64,000 bases of DNA from Phycobacter sedimenti (GTDB taxonomy: Bacteria; Pseudomonadota; Alphaproteobacteria; Rhodobacterales; Rhodobacteraceae): positions 62,001-126,000 of the forward strand of contig NZ_JBBVGR010000005.1 in the NCBI RefSeq assembly GCF_038148855.1, written 5' to 3'. Position numbers and translations under genes: made by a program. Shown one piece after another: positions 24,097 to 33,408 of this stretch. A model generated the notes under the pieces. That model saw nothing but the letters and a program-made list of their open reading frames with translations. It was not told the origin of the DNA and ran no database searches. Position 1 is the stretch's first letter. Every line of letters begins with the position of its first letter.

Positions 24097-24888
24097 TTAC
24101 GACCGTTCTCTTGAGGCATATAGGGCGATTGCCGCCGCATTTGAGACGTTGAGCGAGCCAAACCCACCCGCGAAGTCGATTTTCACCAGATGATCCACGG
24201 TTTCCTTGGTCTTTTGACGCAGACCAGGCCCTTCGGCGCCCAGCACCAGCGCCACCGGGCGATCCTTGCGCCCCTCCAGCGCCTGCTCGATGGTCTCTTC
24301 GGCTTCTCCGTCGAGGCCCAGCACCACAAAGCCCATGTTCTGCAGCTCGACGATGGTGTCCGAAAGGTTGCGCATGCGCAGGTACGGCTGACGTTCCAGC
24401 GCACCGCTGGCGGTCTTGGCCAGGGCACCTGTCTCGGGCGCTGAATGGTGCCGCGTGCCGATCACGGCGCTGGCGCCCAGCACCTCGGCCGAGCGCAGGA
24501 TGGCGCCGACGTTATGCGGATCGGTCACCCGGTCCAGCAGGATCACCCGTGGAACCTCGGCGCCAATGCAGTTTTCCGCAAGGCTGCCCCAGTTCAGCGG
24601 TTTCACCTCCAGCGCGGCGCCCTGATGCACAGAGCCGGGATCGATCGGCGCCTTGAAGCCGCGCGGGTCCACCACCTCGGGCTCGATCCCGGCCTCGGCA
24701 ATCGCCTCTTCCAGCTTGTTCCTGGCATTCAGCGTCACGATCAGGCGCAGTTTCTCACGCTTTGGGTTCATCAGCGCATCACGCACCGCATGCAGACCGA
24801 ACAGCCAGACGGTCTCGCTCGCGCCGGCCTTCTTGGCCTGTTCCTTTTCAATGACCCACTGGGGTTTCTTGGTGGGTTTCTTGGACAT
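24097..24888 (-). CDS. rlmB: TrmH/SpoU family rRNA 2'-O-methyltransferase (RlmB-like)
   Basis: A 263-residue SPOUT methyltransferase, probably for G2251 of 23S rRNA. A basic N-terminus (KKPTKKPQW) leads to the substrate-binding domain starting WLFGLHAVRDAL. The catalytic trefoil-knot domain carries motif 1 LLDRVTDPHNVGAILRSAE, motif 2 LVLGAEGPGLR and motif 3 GSLNVSNAAAIALY. ATG 24888 has GGAGA before it; a TTG five codons upstream is less likely. It is divergent from tRNA-Tyr. Confidence 0.92.
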   Translation of the reverse strand: MSKKPTKKPQWVIEKEQAKKAGASETVWLFGLHAVRDALMNPKREKLRLIVTLNARNKLEEAIAEAGIEPEVVDPRGFKAPIDPGSVHQGAALEVKPLNWGSLAENCIGAEVPRVILLDRVTDPHNVGAILRSAEVLGASAVIGTRHHSAPETGALAKTASGALERQPYLRMRNLSDTIVELQNMGFVVLGLDGEAEETIEQALEGRKDRPVALVLGAEGPGLRQKTKETVDHLVKIDFAGGFGSLNVSNAAAIALYASRERS

Positions 24889-24944
24889 GGATCTCTCCTG
24901 CAAAAGGAATTTCAGGCCAGTGCAGAAAACTTGGAATTTTCCTG

Positions 24945-24973
24945 TTGACGCCCGTTGGTGGCGCTAGTAATCA
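24945..24973 (+). promoter_or_regulatory. promoter of tRNA-Tyr
   Basis: TTGACG (24945-24950), a 17-bp spacer, and TAATCA (24968-24973), preceded by AT-rich sequence like an UP element. Confidence 0.75.
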
Positions 24974-24982
24974 CGCCTCCAC

Positions 24983-25005
24983 GTCAGGTGCAACACTCAC
25001 CTGAC
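24983..25005 (+). other. 8-bp leader hairpin abutting tRNA-Tyr
   Basis: GTCAGGTG (24983-24990) and CACCTGAC (24998-25005) form a perfect stem ending 3 nt before the mature tRNA. It occupies nearly the whole 5' leader and may direct RNase P or keep the leader from pairing with the tRNA. Confidence 0.6.
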
Positions 25006-25008
25006 AGT

Positions 25009-25092
25009 GGGCGACAGGCCGCAAGGTGTGGCAGGGGACTGTAACTCCCTCGCGGAGACGCACGCCTGGTTCGATTCCAGGGTCGCCCACCA
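25009..25092 (+). tRNA. tRNA-Tyr(GTA)
   Basis: An 84-nt class II tRNA with a long variable arm. The acceptor GGGCGAC pairs with GTCGCCC, the discriminator is A, and CCA is encoded. The anticodon loop CTGTAAC gives GTA; the T-loop is GTTCGATTC. Confidence 0.95.
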
Positions 25093-25193
25093 TCTTCCCC
25101 CTCTTTGTTAAGCCGGACGACAAGATATGGGACGATGGTGACCGCTGCCATATGGCAGCAAGTGATTTCTCAAACCCTGCCATATGAGCATAG

Positions 25194-25219
25194 AAAAACC
25201 CGACGAACGGCCGGGTCAT
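25194..25219 (-). terminator. minus-strand terminator after the DUF2478 gene
   Basis: On the minus strand ACCCGGCC-GTT-CGTCGGGT forms a stem with one mismatch and runs into TTTTTCT, 36 bp past the gene's stop. Confidence 0.7.
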
Positions 25220-25254
25220 CTTGTTGATAATGTTTAAGGATCAGGCTGGAGCGC

Positions 25255-25776
25255 CTAGTCTGCCGGGGCTTCGATCGCCTGCATCACCCAGGCCTCAAGC
25301 GCGTCAAGATCGGCCTCTCCCGCCTCTGCCATACCGCCCGAGAAATCCTTGAAGGCCTCTACATTCATGCGGTTCACGCCCGACACCACCGGGATGCCCA
25401 TGGCAAGCGCCTCGCCAATCACGGGGCGCATGCCGCGCCCGTCGGCCTCGTGTTTGCCGAACTTGTTGACCAGCAGAACCTGCGGTGCCGGTGTTTCGGC
25501 CAGCGACTTGGTGACCAGGCCCACGGCCTGCTCCAAGGCACCGGGGTTAAGGCGGCAGCCGCGCGCCTCGGGACCAAGGGACTGGGAGATTCGGATCACC
25601 GTATCGCCCGGCAGAACCCGCACATCCATGTCGCAAAGCTTGTCATCGTAGCATTCGGTGTTCGTCTGCACGATTCCCGCCAGCCGCACCCCCCGTGCCT
25701 GCAAACGCTCTGCCAGAGCGGTCAGCAGCCGGTCGGTGGCGCCGCGTTCGGTTGTCATGACATAGGCCAGGCTCAT
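25255..25776 (-). CDS. DUF2478 protein
   Basis: A 173-residue protein of the DUF2478 family, related to P-loop NTPases of the NTPase_1 type but with an altered N-terminal loop (AYVMTTERGATDRLLTAL). Other marks are GVRLAGIVQTNTE, CDMDVRVL, the asparagine/lysine strand VLLVNKFGKHEADGRGM, and PVVSGVNRMN. The family often accompanies molybdenum and other ABC transport genes, and a nucleotide-dependent role is plausible. GAGGGTG precedes ATG 25776. It is monocistronic. Confidence 0.78.
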   Translation of the reverse strand: MSLAYVMTTERGATDRLLTALAERLQARGVRLAGIVQTNTECYDDKLCDMDVRVLPGDTVIRISQSLGPEARGCRLNPGALEQAVGLVTKSLAETPAPQVLLVNKFGKHEADGRGMRPVIGEALAMGIPVVSGVNRMNVEAFKDFSGGMAEAGEADLDALEAWVMQAIEAPAD

Positions 25777-25902
25777 CGCACCCTCATTTCACTGTGGTTC
25801 TTTCCAGCGAACGGGACACTAGCGCGGTTTTGGGAAGTCGGCCAGAGGCGCTTTTGCCGCGCCGCCCAGATGGCAGCGCGGCGTCCATTTGAAAGGGCCG
25901 AG

Positions 25903-27939
25903 TTACAGACCCAGCGCGCGGCGGCGTTCCTCAGCAAAGCCCTGCACGATGCGGTCCGCGATCAGCGCCAGGATCGCCATGGCCGCCCCGGCAGAGATGC
26001 CAAGCCCCACATCCGCCTGCCCCAGCGCCAGATAGATCGACTGGCCAAGGCCGGTCGTGCCGATCAGCGCCGCGATCACCAACATGGCAAAGGCGTAAAG
26101 GATGGTCTGGTTCAGCCCCAAGAGGATGGTCGGCGCCGCATAGGGCGCGCGCACATCGCGCATCATCTGCCAGCGGGTTGCCCCCGAAGCTGTCGCCGCC
26201 TCGATCATCTCGGCCGGGGTTTCGGTCAGCCCGTGGCGCGTGTAGCGGATCATCGGCACGATGGCATAGGCGATGATCGCCAGGAAGGCCGAGAACTCAC
26301 CGATCTGGAACACCATCAGCACCGGGATCAGGAAGACAAACAGCGGGATCGTCTGCAGCATGTCACAGATGGGGTGCACCACCCGCCACGCCATGGGCGA
26401 CACCGCCGAAGCCAGCCCGATTGCGCCCCCAAGGACCGCGCAGGCAAAGACGGCCGCGCCCGACAGGTATAGCGACAACAGCGCCCGCTCCCACAGGCCC
26501 GACAGCAGGATCGTTGAAAGCAAAACCACCGACAGCGCCGAAAGACGCACACCGCCCGCCACATAGGACAGGGCTCCAACGCCAACCAGAACGAAGGGCC
26601 ATGGGAGCTGGGAAATCCCCGTCTCCAGCATGCCTACCGCGATGAGGATCACCACACCCAGCGTCAGCTTGCCGCGATAGGCGCAGTAGAGCCCGGCCGC
26701 CGCGCCAGCTGCAAAAAGCCCCATGCTCATGCCCGAGGTCCAGACAAAGCCCCAGGTGAAGGGCAGCACCGCCTGATCAAGACCGATGCGCAGCGGCAGC
26801 AGCACATAGAACATCACGCCGTTCTTGATGGCCGTCAAAAGTTCGGCATTGGCGCTGGTAAAGGCGGAAAGCCCCGCATCCACCCGGTCCGCCGTGCTGT
26901 TGAACAGCGCATAGGCGCCCGGATCCTGGATCTGCCCGTAGAAGACGATACTTGCGAGCGCGCCAAGGGCCAGGATCACCAGTGAGACGCGCCCGTCGTA
27001 AAGCCGACGTTTCTCGTCGGCGAGCGTGCCGCTCATCCGGTCGATCAGGATCGCGAAGATCACGATCACCAGACCGGCCAAAAGGCTGGCCCCGAACTGT
27101 GCCTTGCGCATGGTCAGCAGCACTTCCCAGCCGATGTCGTCAAAGCCCCCGATCACGGCAGCGATGATCACCATCGACAGGGCCGCCATCAGGCATTGGT
27201 TCACACCCACCATGATCTGGGTTGCCGCGGCGGGAATTTCGACCTGAAACAGCTGCTGCATCCGGGTGCCGCCCGCCATAATTGCGGCTTCCTTGATCTC
27301 CGGCTCGATCCGCTGCAGGCCCAGCAGAACGTTGCGCGCCATAGGCGGCGCCGCATAGATCGCCGAGGCTATGAGGCCCACAACCGGGCCAAAGCCAAAG
27401 AGCACCAGAAGCGGCGTAAGATAGGCGAAGGTTGGCACGGTCTGCATGACATCCAGCAGCGCCTGCACCGGCGCACGGACACGCGGGTATTCATTGGCCA
27501 GAATCCCTATGGCTCCGCCAATCAGCAGTGCGAGCGGCACCGATATCGACACCAGCGCCAGCGTGTTCATGCTTTGCGGCCAATAGCCCGAGGCCAGAAC
27601 CGCCCCAAGACCCACGGCCGCCATCATCGCCATGGTAAGGCCCCCAAGACGCCAGCCCAGCGCCACCGTGGCCGCGATCAGGAATGGCCAGGGCGTCGCC
27701 CCCAGGATCCAGTTCGCCGCCTCCATCGGATAGGCCATAAGGGCCGAGAACAGCCGCGCCGCCGGTTTGATCAGGGCAAGGAAAGCCTCCATCGCGCTGC
27801 CGACCCACTCGGTCGCGGGCAGCACCCATCCTTTCGGAAAGGCGATCAGCCAGGGCGCGACGCCTTCGAGCGCCAGACACAGGGCGCCCACGGCCAGCGC
27901 GATCAGCGCCGCCATGCTGCCTTTGCTGAGCGTCATCAT
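25903..27939 (-). CDS. betaine/proline-type ABC importer, double-length permease
   Basis: A 678-residue membrane protein with two complete BPD-type permease halves fused head to tail. Each has an ATPase-contacting EAA loop: EIKEAAIMAGGTRMQQL near residue 225 and EMIEAATASGATRWQMM near 590. ProW and OpuAB are normally one half working as a homodimer; here one chain makes both. The halves have diverged, so the duplication is old. ATGA overlap with the ATPase gene indicates translational coupling. It works with the ATPase and binding protein just upstream to import a quaternary amine or proline-like osmolyte. Confidence 0.92.
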   Translation of the reverse strand: MMTLSKGSMAALIALAVGALCLALEGVAPWLIAFPKGWVLPATEWVGSAMEAFLALIKPAARLFSALMAYPMEAANWILGATPWPFLIAATVALGWRLGGLTMAMMAAVGLGAVLASGYWPQSMNTLALVSISVPLALLIGGAIGILANEYPRVRAPVQALLDVMQTVPTFAYLTPLLVLFGFGPVVGLIASAIYAAPPMARNVLLGLQRIEPEIKEAAIMAGGTRMQQLFQVEIPAAATQIMVGVNQCLMAALSMVIIAAVIGGFDDIGWEVLLTMRKAQFGASLLAGLVIVIFAILIDRMSGTLADEKRRLYDGRVSLVILALGALASIVFYGQIQDPGAYALFNSTADRVDAGLSAFTSANAELLTAIKNGVMFYVLLPLRIGLDQAVLPFTWGFVWTSGMSMGLFAAGAAAGLYCAYRGKLTLGVVILIAVGMLETGISQLPWPFVLVGVGALSYVAGGVRLSALSVVLLSTILLSGLWERALLSLYLSGAAVFACAVLGGAIGLASAVSPMAWRVVHPICDMLQTIPLFVFLIPVLMVFQIGEFSAFLAIIAYAIVPMIRYTRHGLTETPAEMIEAATASGATRWQMMRDVRAPYAAPTILLGLNQTILYAFAMLVIAALIGTTGLGQSIYLALGQADVGLGISAGAAMAILALIADRIVQGFAEERRRALGL

Positions 27940-29006
27940 GCCGCCGGATCCACCTGCAGGGCGGCGGCCAGATCCGCCGGGTTCACCACGCCCAGAAGCG
28001 CACCGTTTTCATCGCGCACAGGGACGGGTTCATAAAGCTCCATGCAGCGCGCCAGCGCCGCATCCAGCGTCATGTCGCGGCGCAGGCCCGGATCATCCGG
28101 CCCGTAGGACAGATCGCCCCCCGCCTGCATGACAGAGGCCACGCGCGCATGCTGGCCCTTGGCCACGTCCTTGGAGAATTCGCGCACATAGTCATCGACC
28201 GGATTCAGCACGATGTCCGAGGGCGTTCCGATCTGCACGATCTTGCCGTCGCGCATGATGGCGATCCGGTCGGCCAGTTTCAGCGCCTCGTTGATGTCAT
28301 GGGTGATGAAGACGATGGTGGTCTTCAGCTTGGCCTGAATGTCGAGGAATTCATCCTGCAGCTGGCGGCGGATCAAAGGATCCAGCGCGGAAAACGGCTC
28401 ATCGAGGAACCAGACCGAGCAATCCGCAACCAGCGAACGGGCAATGCCGACACGCTGACGCTGACCACCGGAGAGTTCACGCGGGAAGTTTTTTTCGCGC
28501 CCGCCGAGGCCGACCAGATCGATCACCTTTTGCGCCTTGGCAAGCCGCTCCTTCTTGCCCATGCCCTGCACCCGCAGCGGATAGGCGACGTTTTCAGCCA
28601 CGTTCATGTGCGGGAACAGGCCGAAATGCTGGAACACCATGCCCAGCGTGTTGCGGCGCATCTCGATCAGCCGCTTCGGACTGGCGGTGCGGATATCCTC
28701 GCCCTCGATCAGGATCTCGCCGCCAGTTCCGGGGAGCAATTGGGAAATGCAACGGATCAGGGTGGATTTCCCCGAACCACTGAGGCCCATGATCACGAAC
28801 AGCTCGCCCTCCTGCACCTCGAATGTGGCGTCCTGCACGGCGGGGGTCAGCCCCTGCGCGCGCAGGAGCGCTGCCGCCTCATCCGCCGATTTGGTTTCAG
28901 AGAGCGCCCGTTTCAGGGCGCTCTCTGCGTTGGCACCAAACACCTGCCAGACATTCCGGCAGGTGATGGCAGGTGTTGCCTCCTTGCTCACGGTGTCACC
29001 GCTCAC
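27936..29006 (-). CDS. betaine/proline-type ABC importer, ATP-binding subunit
   Basis: A 356-residue ATPase of the ProV/OpuAA type. A long N-terminal helix region typical of the family comes before the Walker A loop MGLSGSGKSTL; then the Q-loop MVFQHFGLFPH, signature ELSGGQRQRVGIARS, Walker B SVWFLDEPFSALD and switch His FITHD. The C-terminus (about 275-356) is a degenerate CBS-like region (VRDENGALLGVVNPADLAA) that in relatives senses ionic strength. GTG 29006 overlaps the upstream stop as GTGA; GTG 28991 is an alternative. The substrate class (glycine betaine, proline betaine, choline) is inferred from the family. Confidence 0.92.
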   Translation of the reverse strand: MSGDTVSKEATPAITCRNVWQVFGANAESALKRALSETKSADEAAALLRAQGLTPAVQDATFEVQEGELFVIMGLSGSGKSTLIRCISQLLPGTGGEILIEGEDIRTASPKRLIEMRRNTLGMVFQHFGLFPHMNVAENVAYPLRVQGMGKKERLAKAQKVIDLVGLGGREKNFPRELSGGQRQRVGIARSLVADCSVWFLDEPFSALDPLIRRQLQDEFLDIQAKLKTTIVFITHDINEALKLADRIAIMRDGKIVQIGTPSDIVLNPVDDYVREFSKDVAKGQHARVASVMQAGGDLSYGPDDPGLRRDMTLDAALARCMELYEPVPVRDENGALLGVVNPADLAAALQVDPAA

Positions 29007-29962
29007 TGCAGCGCGGCGTCCACAACCGGGCGCCAGCTGTCCTCGTTCGCAGCCATCCATTCCGCGACAACCTCTTCGACCTTGCCGCCATCGACGTCCA
29101 CCGCACCCATCATCGGCTGCTGGTCTTCCACCGCCAGAGTGTAGTTGTAGAGGATCTCGAACGCAGCAGGCCAGGTCTCGGCAAGGCCCGACCAGCCAGC
29201 CTTGAAGATACGCGAGGGCGCAAAGTCACAGTCGTTGACGGCATTGGGGTTCGGCCCCCAGGCCGGATCGCTGAAGCAGGCCTCTTCGCCCGCAGGCAGG
29301 TCGACGAATTTCACATCATAGGCCGACATTGCCCAATGGGGCTGCCAGAAGGTGACAAGCAGCGGCGTCTTGCGCTCGGTCGCGGCGCGCAACTCAACGA
29401 TCAGAGCCGCTTCGGATCCTGCAGGCACCGCCTTGAACGGCAGATCAAGCCCCGTCATGCGGTCGGCGCCAGGGGTGCCCCAGTCAGCCGGATAATCAAC
29501 GAGGCGGCCCGCAGGCAAGGTTTCAGCAGTCGCAAACAGCGGCGCGCAGCCCTTCAGCGCCTCCCATGCGGGCAGGCCCGGACACAGGTCGGCCACATGC
29601 GCGGGATAGGCGATGCCTTCCTTGGCGTCGAGCTCAAGATCGCCCAGTTCGACCACGGTGCCTTCGGCAACCTTCTTGGCGTATTCATCGGACACGTTGG
29701 AGGACCAGATCTCCAGCGTCGCGTGGATGTCACCATCCGCAATCGCCTGGAACTGGTTCATCATGCCGGCAGAGACGTACTCAACCTTGTAACCGGCCGC
29801 CTTCAGCATCTCACCCGCGATATGGGTCGTGATATGCTGACCGGTCCATTCGTTCATCGCCAGTTTGATCGGCTTGTCTACCGCGCCAAGATCCGCGGCC
29901 CCTGCCGCGCCTGACATGAATGCCGCCGCGCCCAGCGTCAGTGCAAAAGAAGGTGTCTTCAT
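29003..29962 (-). CDS. betaine/proline-type ABC importer, substrate-binding protein
   Basis: A 319-residue periplasmic receptor of the OpuAC/ProX type. A Sec signal peptide ends near SGAAGAADLG. Aromatic residues likely to form the cation cage are in NEWTGQH, EIWSSNV and FWQPHW. Two cysteine-containing loops (ADLCPGLPAWEALKGC and EACFSDPAWGPNPNAVNDC) could form disulfides. The preferred start is ATG 29962, 9 bp after ACAGGG; ATG 29971 is in frame. It is the first gene of the three-gene importer operon. Confidence 0.92.
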   Translation of the reverse strand: MKTPSFALTLGAAAFMSGAAGAADLGAVDKPIKLAMNEWTGQHITTHIAGEMLKAAGYKVEYVSAGMMNQFQAIADGDIHATLEIWSSNVSDEYAKKVAEGTVVELGDLELDAKEGIAYPAHVADLCPGLPAWEALKGCAPLFATAETLPAGRLVDYPADWGTPGADRMTGLDLPFKAVPAGSEAALIVELRAATERKTPLLVTFWQPHWAMSAYDVKFVDLPAGEEACFSDPAWGPNPNAVNDCDFAPSRIFKAGWSGLAETWPAAFEILYNYTLAVEDQQPMMGAVDVDGGKVEEVVAEWMAANEDSWRPVVDAALQ

Positions 29963-30319
29963 TGATGTCATCCCTGTTCTTTTTGGCGCAGGCCAGATCG
30001 GCTGTTTTGCGCTCTTCGTCGTCTGTGGTCGTTCAAGCGTTCGGGCCGGCGGGCAGCACCGCGCCGCACCGGGACCCAAGCCCGTCGCACCCCGTCTTGA
30101 TGTCCGAGTGTGACCGGCCCATGACCTACGTTTTGACGTTATTGCGACCATTTGTCGAGCATTCGCGCCCTCCGCCGCAGATTTTCTTGATTATCCATTC
30201 AATTTTTTGGTTCGAAATTCAAAAACGGGATTCAGGACGGGCCTGTACAGCGCGCCCATCCGGCGGGAAAAGAGAATCAGCCAGCAGGATCCGTGATGGG
30301 CCTCCGAGGGCCCGGCTGC
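29963..30319. other. spacer between importer operon and bioA
   Basis: These 357 bp hold the importer promoter on the minus strand and the 3' end of bioA. I see no gene. An AT-rich imperfect dyad centred on TTCGAA (about 30205-30226, flanked by TTTTT and AAAAA) is the best operator candidate, and a GGGCC/GGCCC hairpin (30298-30312) lies just beyond the bioA stop but lacks a T-run. Confidence 0.4.
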
Positions 30320-31618
30320 CTACAATACGGCAGCCAGGCGCAGCATGGCCCCCGTGATCCGGCTCAGTTGCTGCGGCGTCGTCACGAAGGGCGGCATGGT
30401 GTAGATATTGTGCCCGAAGGGGCGCAGGAAAACACCGGATTCGGGTGCCAGGGCGTGCGCCTGGTCCGCCGAGACACGGTGATCCATCTCGATGACCCCA
30501 ATGGCGCCCAGCACCCGCACATCCCGCACGCCGGGCAGATCACGGGCGGGGGCCAGCTCTTCTGTCATCTGCGCCTCGATCTGTGCGATGCGGGAGCGCC
30601 AGTCCTGCCCGGTCAGCAAATCGATCGCCGCGCAGGCGGCGGCGCAGGCCAGCGGGTTCGCCATATACGTAGGGCCATGCATGAAGATGCCCGGATTGCC
30701 GCCGCCGATCCCTTCGGCCACACGATCATTCGTCAACGTGGCAGCAAAGGAGATATGCCCGCCCGTCAGCCCCTTGCCGAGACACAGGATATCCGGCTCG
30801 ATCCCGGTGAAACCGGTCGCAAACATCTGTCCCGTGCGGCCAAAGCCAGTGGCAATCTCGTCAAAGATCAGCAGGATACCGAACTCATCACAAAGCGCAC
30901 GCGCCTGGTTGAGGTATTCGGGGTGATAAAAATACATGCCGCCCGTGCCCTGCACCACGGGTTCCAGGATGAAGGCCGCGATCCGGTTCTGTCCCGCCTC
31001 AAGCACCCGGCGCAGCTCAGCCAGACCGTTCCGCTCGGGATCGTCGATCCAGTCTTTGTCGAGTCGCACGGGCGGGCGGGCGACGAAGTGCTGCACGCTG
31101 AGCGCGCCCTGAAACAGGTGGTGCATGCCGGTGTCGGGGTCGCAGACGCTCATCGCCTTCCAGGTGTCACCGTGATAGCCCGAACGCACGGTGACGAACT
31201 CGCTGCGCCCCGGATGCCCCATGGCGTGCTGGTATTGCACTGCCATTTTCATCGCCACCTCGACCGAGACCGAACCGCTGTCGCAGTAAAAGATCCGCTG
31301 CAGGCTGTCCGGAGTGATCTCCAGCAACCGCCGCCCCAGATCCACCGCCGGATCATGGGTCAGACCGCCGAACATCACATGCGGCAGCCGGTCCAGCTGC
31401 GCCTTCATCGCCTGCGTGATCGCCGGGTGCCGATGCCCGTGCATCATGCACCACCAGGAGGACATCGCATCGATCAGCCGGGTGCCATCTTCCAGCGTGA
31501 TATGCACGCCGTCGGCCTCTTTCACCAGAAAGGTTGGGCCGGGCTTCGCGACATTCGTGTACGGGTGCCAGAGGTGTTTCTGGTCAAAGGCGAGTGGACT
31601 GAGGGCGATTTTCGACAT
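30320..31618 (-). CDS. bioA: adenosylmethionine-8-amino-7-oxononanoate aminotransferase
   Basis: A 432-residue PLP enzyme that makes 7,8-diaminopelargonate with S-adenosylmethionine as amino donor, the third step of biotin ring assembly. HLWHPYTNV, SSWWCMMHGHRHP and FYCDSGSVSVEVAMKMA are diagnostic of BioA among class III aminotransferases; the PLP lysine is in CLGKGLTGG. Its ATG follows the bioD stop with no gap (TGAATG), so it is coupled. Last gene of bioBFDA. Confidence 0.97.
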   Translation of the reverse strand: MSKIALSPLAFDQKHLWHPYTNVAKPGPTFLVKEADGVHITLEDGTRLIDAMSSWWCMMHGHRHPAITQAMKAQLDRLPHVMFGGLTHDPAVDLGRRLLEITPDSLQRIFYCDSGSVSVEVAMKMAVQYQHAMGHPGRSEFVTVRSGYHGDTWKAMSVCDPDTGMHHLFQGALSVQHFVARPPVRLDKDWIDDPERNGLAELRRVLEAGQNRIAAFILEPVVQGTGGMYFYHPEYLNQARALCDEFGILLIFDEIATGFGRTGQMFATGFTGIEPDILCLGKGLTGGHISFAATLTNDRVAEGIGGGNPGIFMHGPTYMANPLACAAACAAIDLLTGQDWRSRIAQIEAQMTEELAPARDLPGVRDVRVLGAIGVIEMDHRVSADQAHALAPESGVFLRPFGHNIYTMPPFVTTPQQLSRITGAMLRLAAVL

Positions 31619-32248
31619 TCAAAACAAGGCCTTGCGTATAGTTTCAAGGTCGATATGGGCCGCGCAGGCAGAGCGCAGACTGTCCGGTGTCAGGGACGCG
31701 ATCACGGGCAGGCGCCCAAGGTGGGCCACCTCGCCGAACTGGCAGATTGTTTCCTCAACCTCGGGTTCAGGATCGCCGTTGAAGATCACGCCGACAATGG
31801 GGCAGTTTCGCGCCCGCAGCGCCTCCAGCGACAACAGCGTGTGGTTGATCGTACCAAGCCGGGTCGACGCACAAAGCACCACGGGCGCCTGCCAGCGCGC
31901 AAAGAGATCGACATAAAGCGCCCCGCGGTTCAGCGGCACCATCAGGCCCCCGGCCCCCTCGACCACTAGCGGCCCAAAGACCTGCGGCAGCGCAAGGCGA
32001 TCCAATTCGATCAGGACACCTTCAGCTTCGGCTGACAGATGCGGCGAGGCGGGCAATTGCAGCCGGTAGGCCTCGGGCAGGACATGGCAGCGTACCATCC
32101 GCGCAACAAAGGCGCTGTCGGTTTCCTCTTCGAGGCCCGATTGCACCGGCTTCCAATAGGCCGCGCTCAGCGCCTGCGACAGCGCGGCCGCGACAACGGT
32201 CTTGCCAACCCCGGTATCGGTGCCGGTGACCACAAGAACCCCGCTCAT
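31619..32248 (-). CDS. bioD: dethiobiotin synthetase
   Basis: A 209-residue P-loop enzyme that closes the ureido ring with CO2 and ATP. The P-loop is VTGTDTGVGKTVVAAAL; YWKPVQSGLEEETDS carries the catalytic Lys; VEGAGGLMVPLN is the second Mg/ATP site. It overlaps bioF by ATGA and touches bioA. Confidence 0.96.
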   Translation of the reverse strand: MSGVLVVTGTDTGVGKTVVAAALSQALSAAYWKPVQSGLEEETDSAFVARMVRCHVLPEAYRLQLPASPHLSAEAEGVLIELDRLALPQVFGPLVVEGAGGLMVPLNRGALYVDLFARWQAPVVLCASTRLGTINHTLLSLEALRARNCPIVGVIFNGDPEPEVEETICQFGEVAHLGRLPVIASLTPDSLRSACAAHIDLETIRKALF

Positions 32249-33408
32249 GCCCGCACATCCTGCAACTGGGCGAGGTCCTCGAACATCTGCGTGATCACCT
32301 TTTTCGACACGTTGAGCGTCACCGAAAGGCGCAGGCGCGAGGTGTCTGCAGGCACGGTGGGCGGACGGATACCGCGAATGTCATACCCCCGCGCCTGCAG
32401 GGTGGCGGCCATCTGCATCGTCTGCCCATCCTCGCCAATGATGACCGGCAGGATCTGGCACTGAAACCCGTCCAGACCACACAGGCGCGCGGCCTCGGCA
32501 TGGGCATGGCTGATCCCCTCCCAGGCGCACTCCAGCCGCTCGCCTCCCTGCGCCAGCAGTCCAAGTGCCGCGCGCACAAGGGCCGCATTCAGCGGCGACG
32601 GGGCGGTTGCAAAGATGAAATTGCGCCCCTTGTTGATCAGCATCTCGACCAGCACATGGGGCGCGCAGATCAAGGCGCCCGAGGCGCCCAGCGCCTTGCC
32701 ACAGGTATGCAAGCTGATGACGTTGGAGCGATGCGCAAACTCATGCGCCAGCCCGCGCCCGTTTGGGCCGAACAGGCCGGTGGCATGGGCCTCATCCACC
32801 ACCAGAACGCCGCCAGAGGCATCCGCCAGCACCATCAGGTCGGCCAGCGGCGCAAGGTCGCCATCCATGGAATAGACCGCCTCGACCGCGATCCAGACCT
32901 GCCCCGCGCCGCCCTGCGCGCGCCACTCGGCAAGGCGCCGCGCCGCGTCCGCGGCATCGTTATGGGCAAAGCTCTGGATCTCTGCCCGGCCCAGCCGCAT
33001 GCCGTCGCGGGTGCTGGCGTGGATCAGATCATCGTAAAGCACCAGATCCCCCCGCTGCGGCAGGGTCGAAAAGATCGCCACATTGGCGTTGAAGCCGCCG
33101 CCCATGAACAGCGCAGCCTCACTGCCAAAGAAGGCCGCCGCCTCGGCCTCAAGCAGTTGATGCTCGCTGTCGTTGCCGCGCAAAAGGCGCGAACCACCCG
33201 CCCCGACCGGAACGCCCCGCTCCAGCGCCGCATGGGCCGCTGCGCGCATTTCGGGGCTGGCCGCAAGGCCCAGATAGTCGTTCGAGGAAAAATCATGACC
33301 CGCACGTGGGATCAGGCGGCGATAGCGGTCCTGCTGTGCGAGGCTGTGGAGCAGCGCCTGCTGGCGCGGGTACTCGGAGGCAGGCGTATCACGCAGCGCG
33401 ACAGTCAT
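32245..33408 (-). CDS. bioF: 8-amino-7-oxononanoate synthase
   Basis: A 387-residue PLP enzyme condensing pimeloyl thioester with alanine. Marks are FSSNDYLGLAASP, the glycine loop GAGGSRLLRGN, VVDEAHATGLFGPNGRG and the Schiff-base lysine in LHTCGKALGASGA. ATG 33408 overlaps the bioB stop as ATGA, which fixes the start; an ORF extension to 33438 is not needed. Confidence 0.96.
   Translation of the reverse strand: MTVALRDTPASEYPRQQALLHSLAQQDRYRRLIPRAGHDFSSNDYLGLAASPEMRAAAHAALERGVPVGAGGSRLLRGNDSEHQLLEAEAAAFFGSEAALFMGGGFNANVAIFSTLPQRGDLVLYDDLIHASTRDGMRLGRAEIQSFAHNDAADAARRLAEWRAQGGAGQVWIAVEAVYSMDGDLAPLADLMVLADASGGVLVVDEAHATGLFGPNGRGLAHEFAHRSNVISLHTCGKALGASGALICAPHVLVEMLINKGRNFIFATAPSPLNAALVRAALGLLAQGGERLECAWEGISHAHAEAARLCGLDGFQCQILPVIIGEDGQTMQMAATLQARGYDIRGIRPPTVPADTSRLRLSVTLNVSKKVITQMFEDLAQLQDVRA

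Noticed and set aside
25145..25160. The palindrome GCTGCCATATGGCAGC after tRNA-Tyr as a regulatory site
   Set aside because: It lies between a tRNA and the 3' end of a convergent gene with no promoter nearby and no T-run; it may be a tRNA 3' processing or stop element, but nothing supports an operator.
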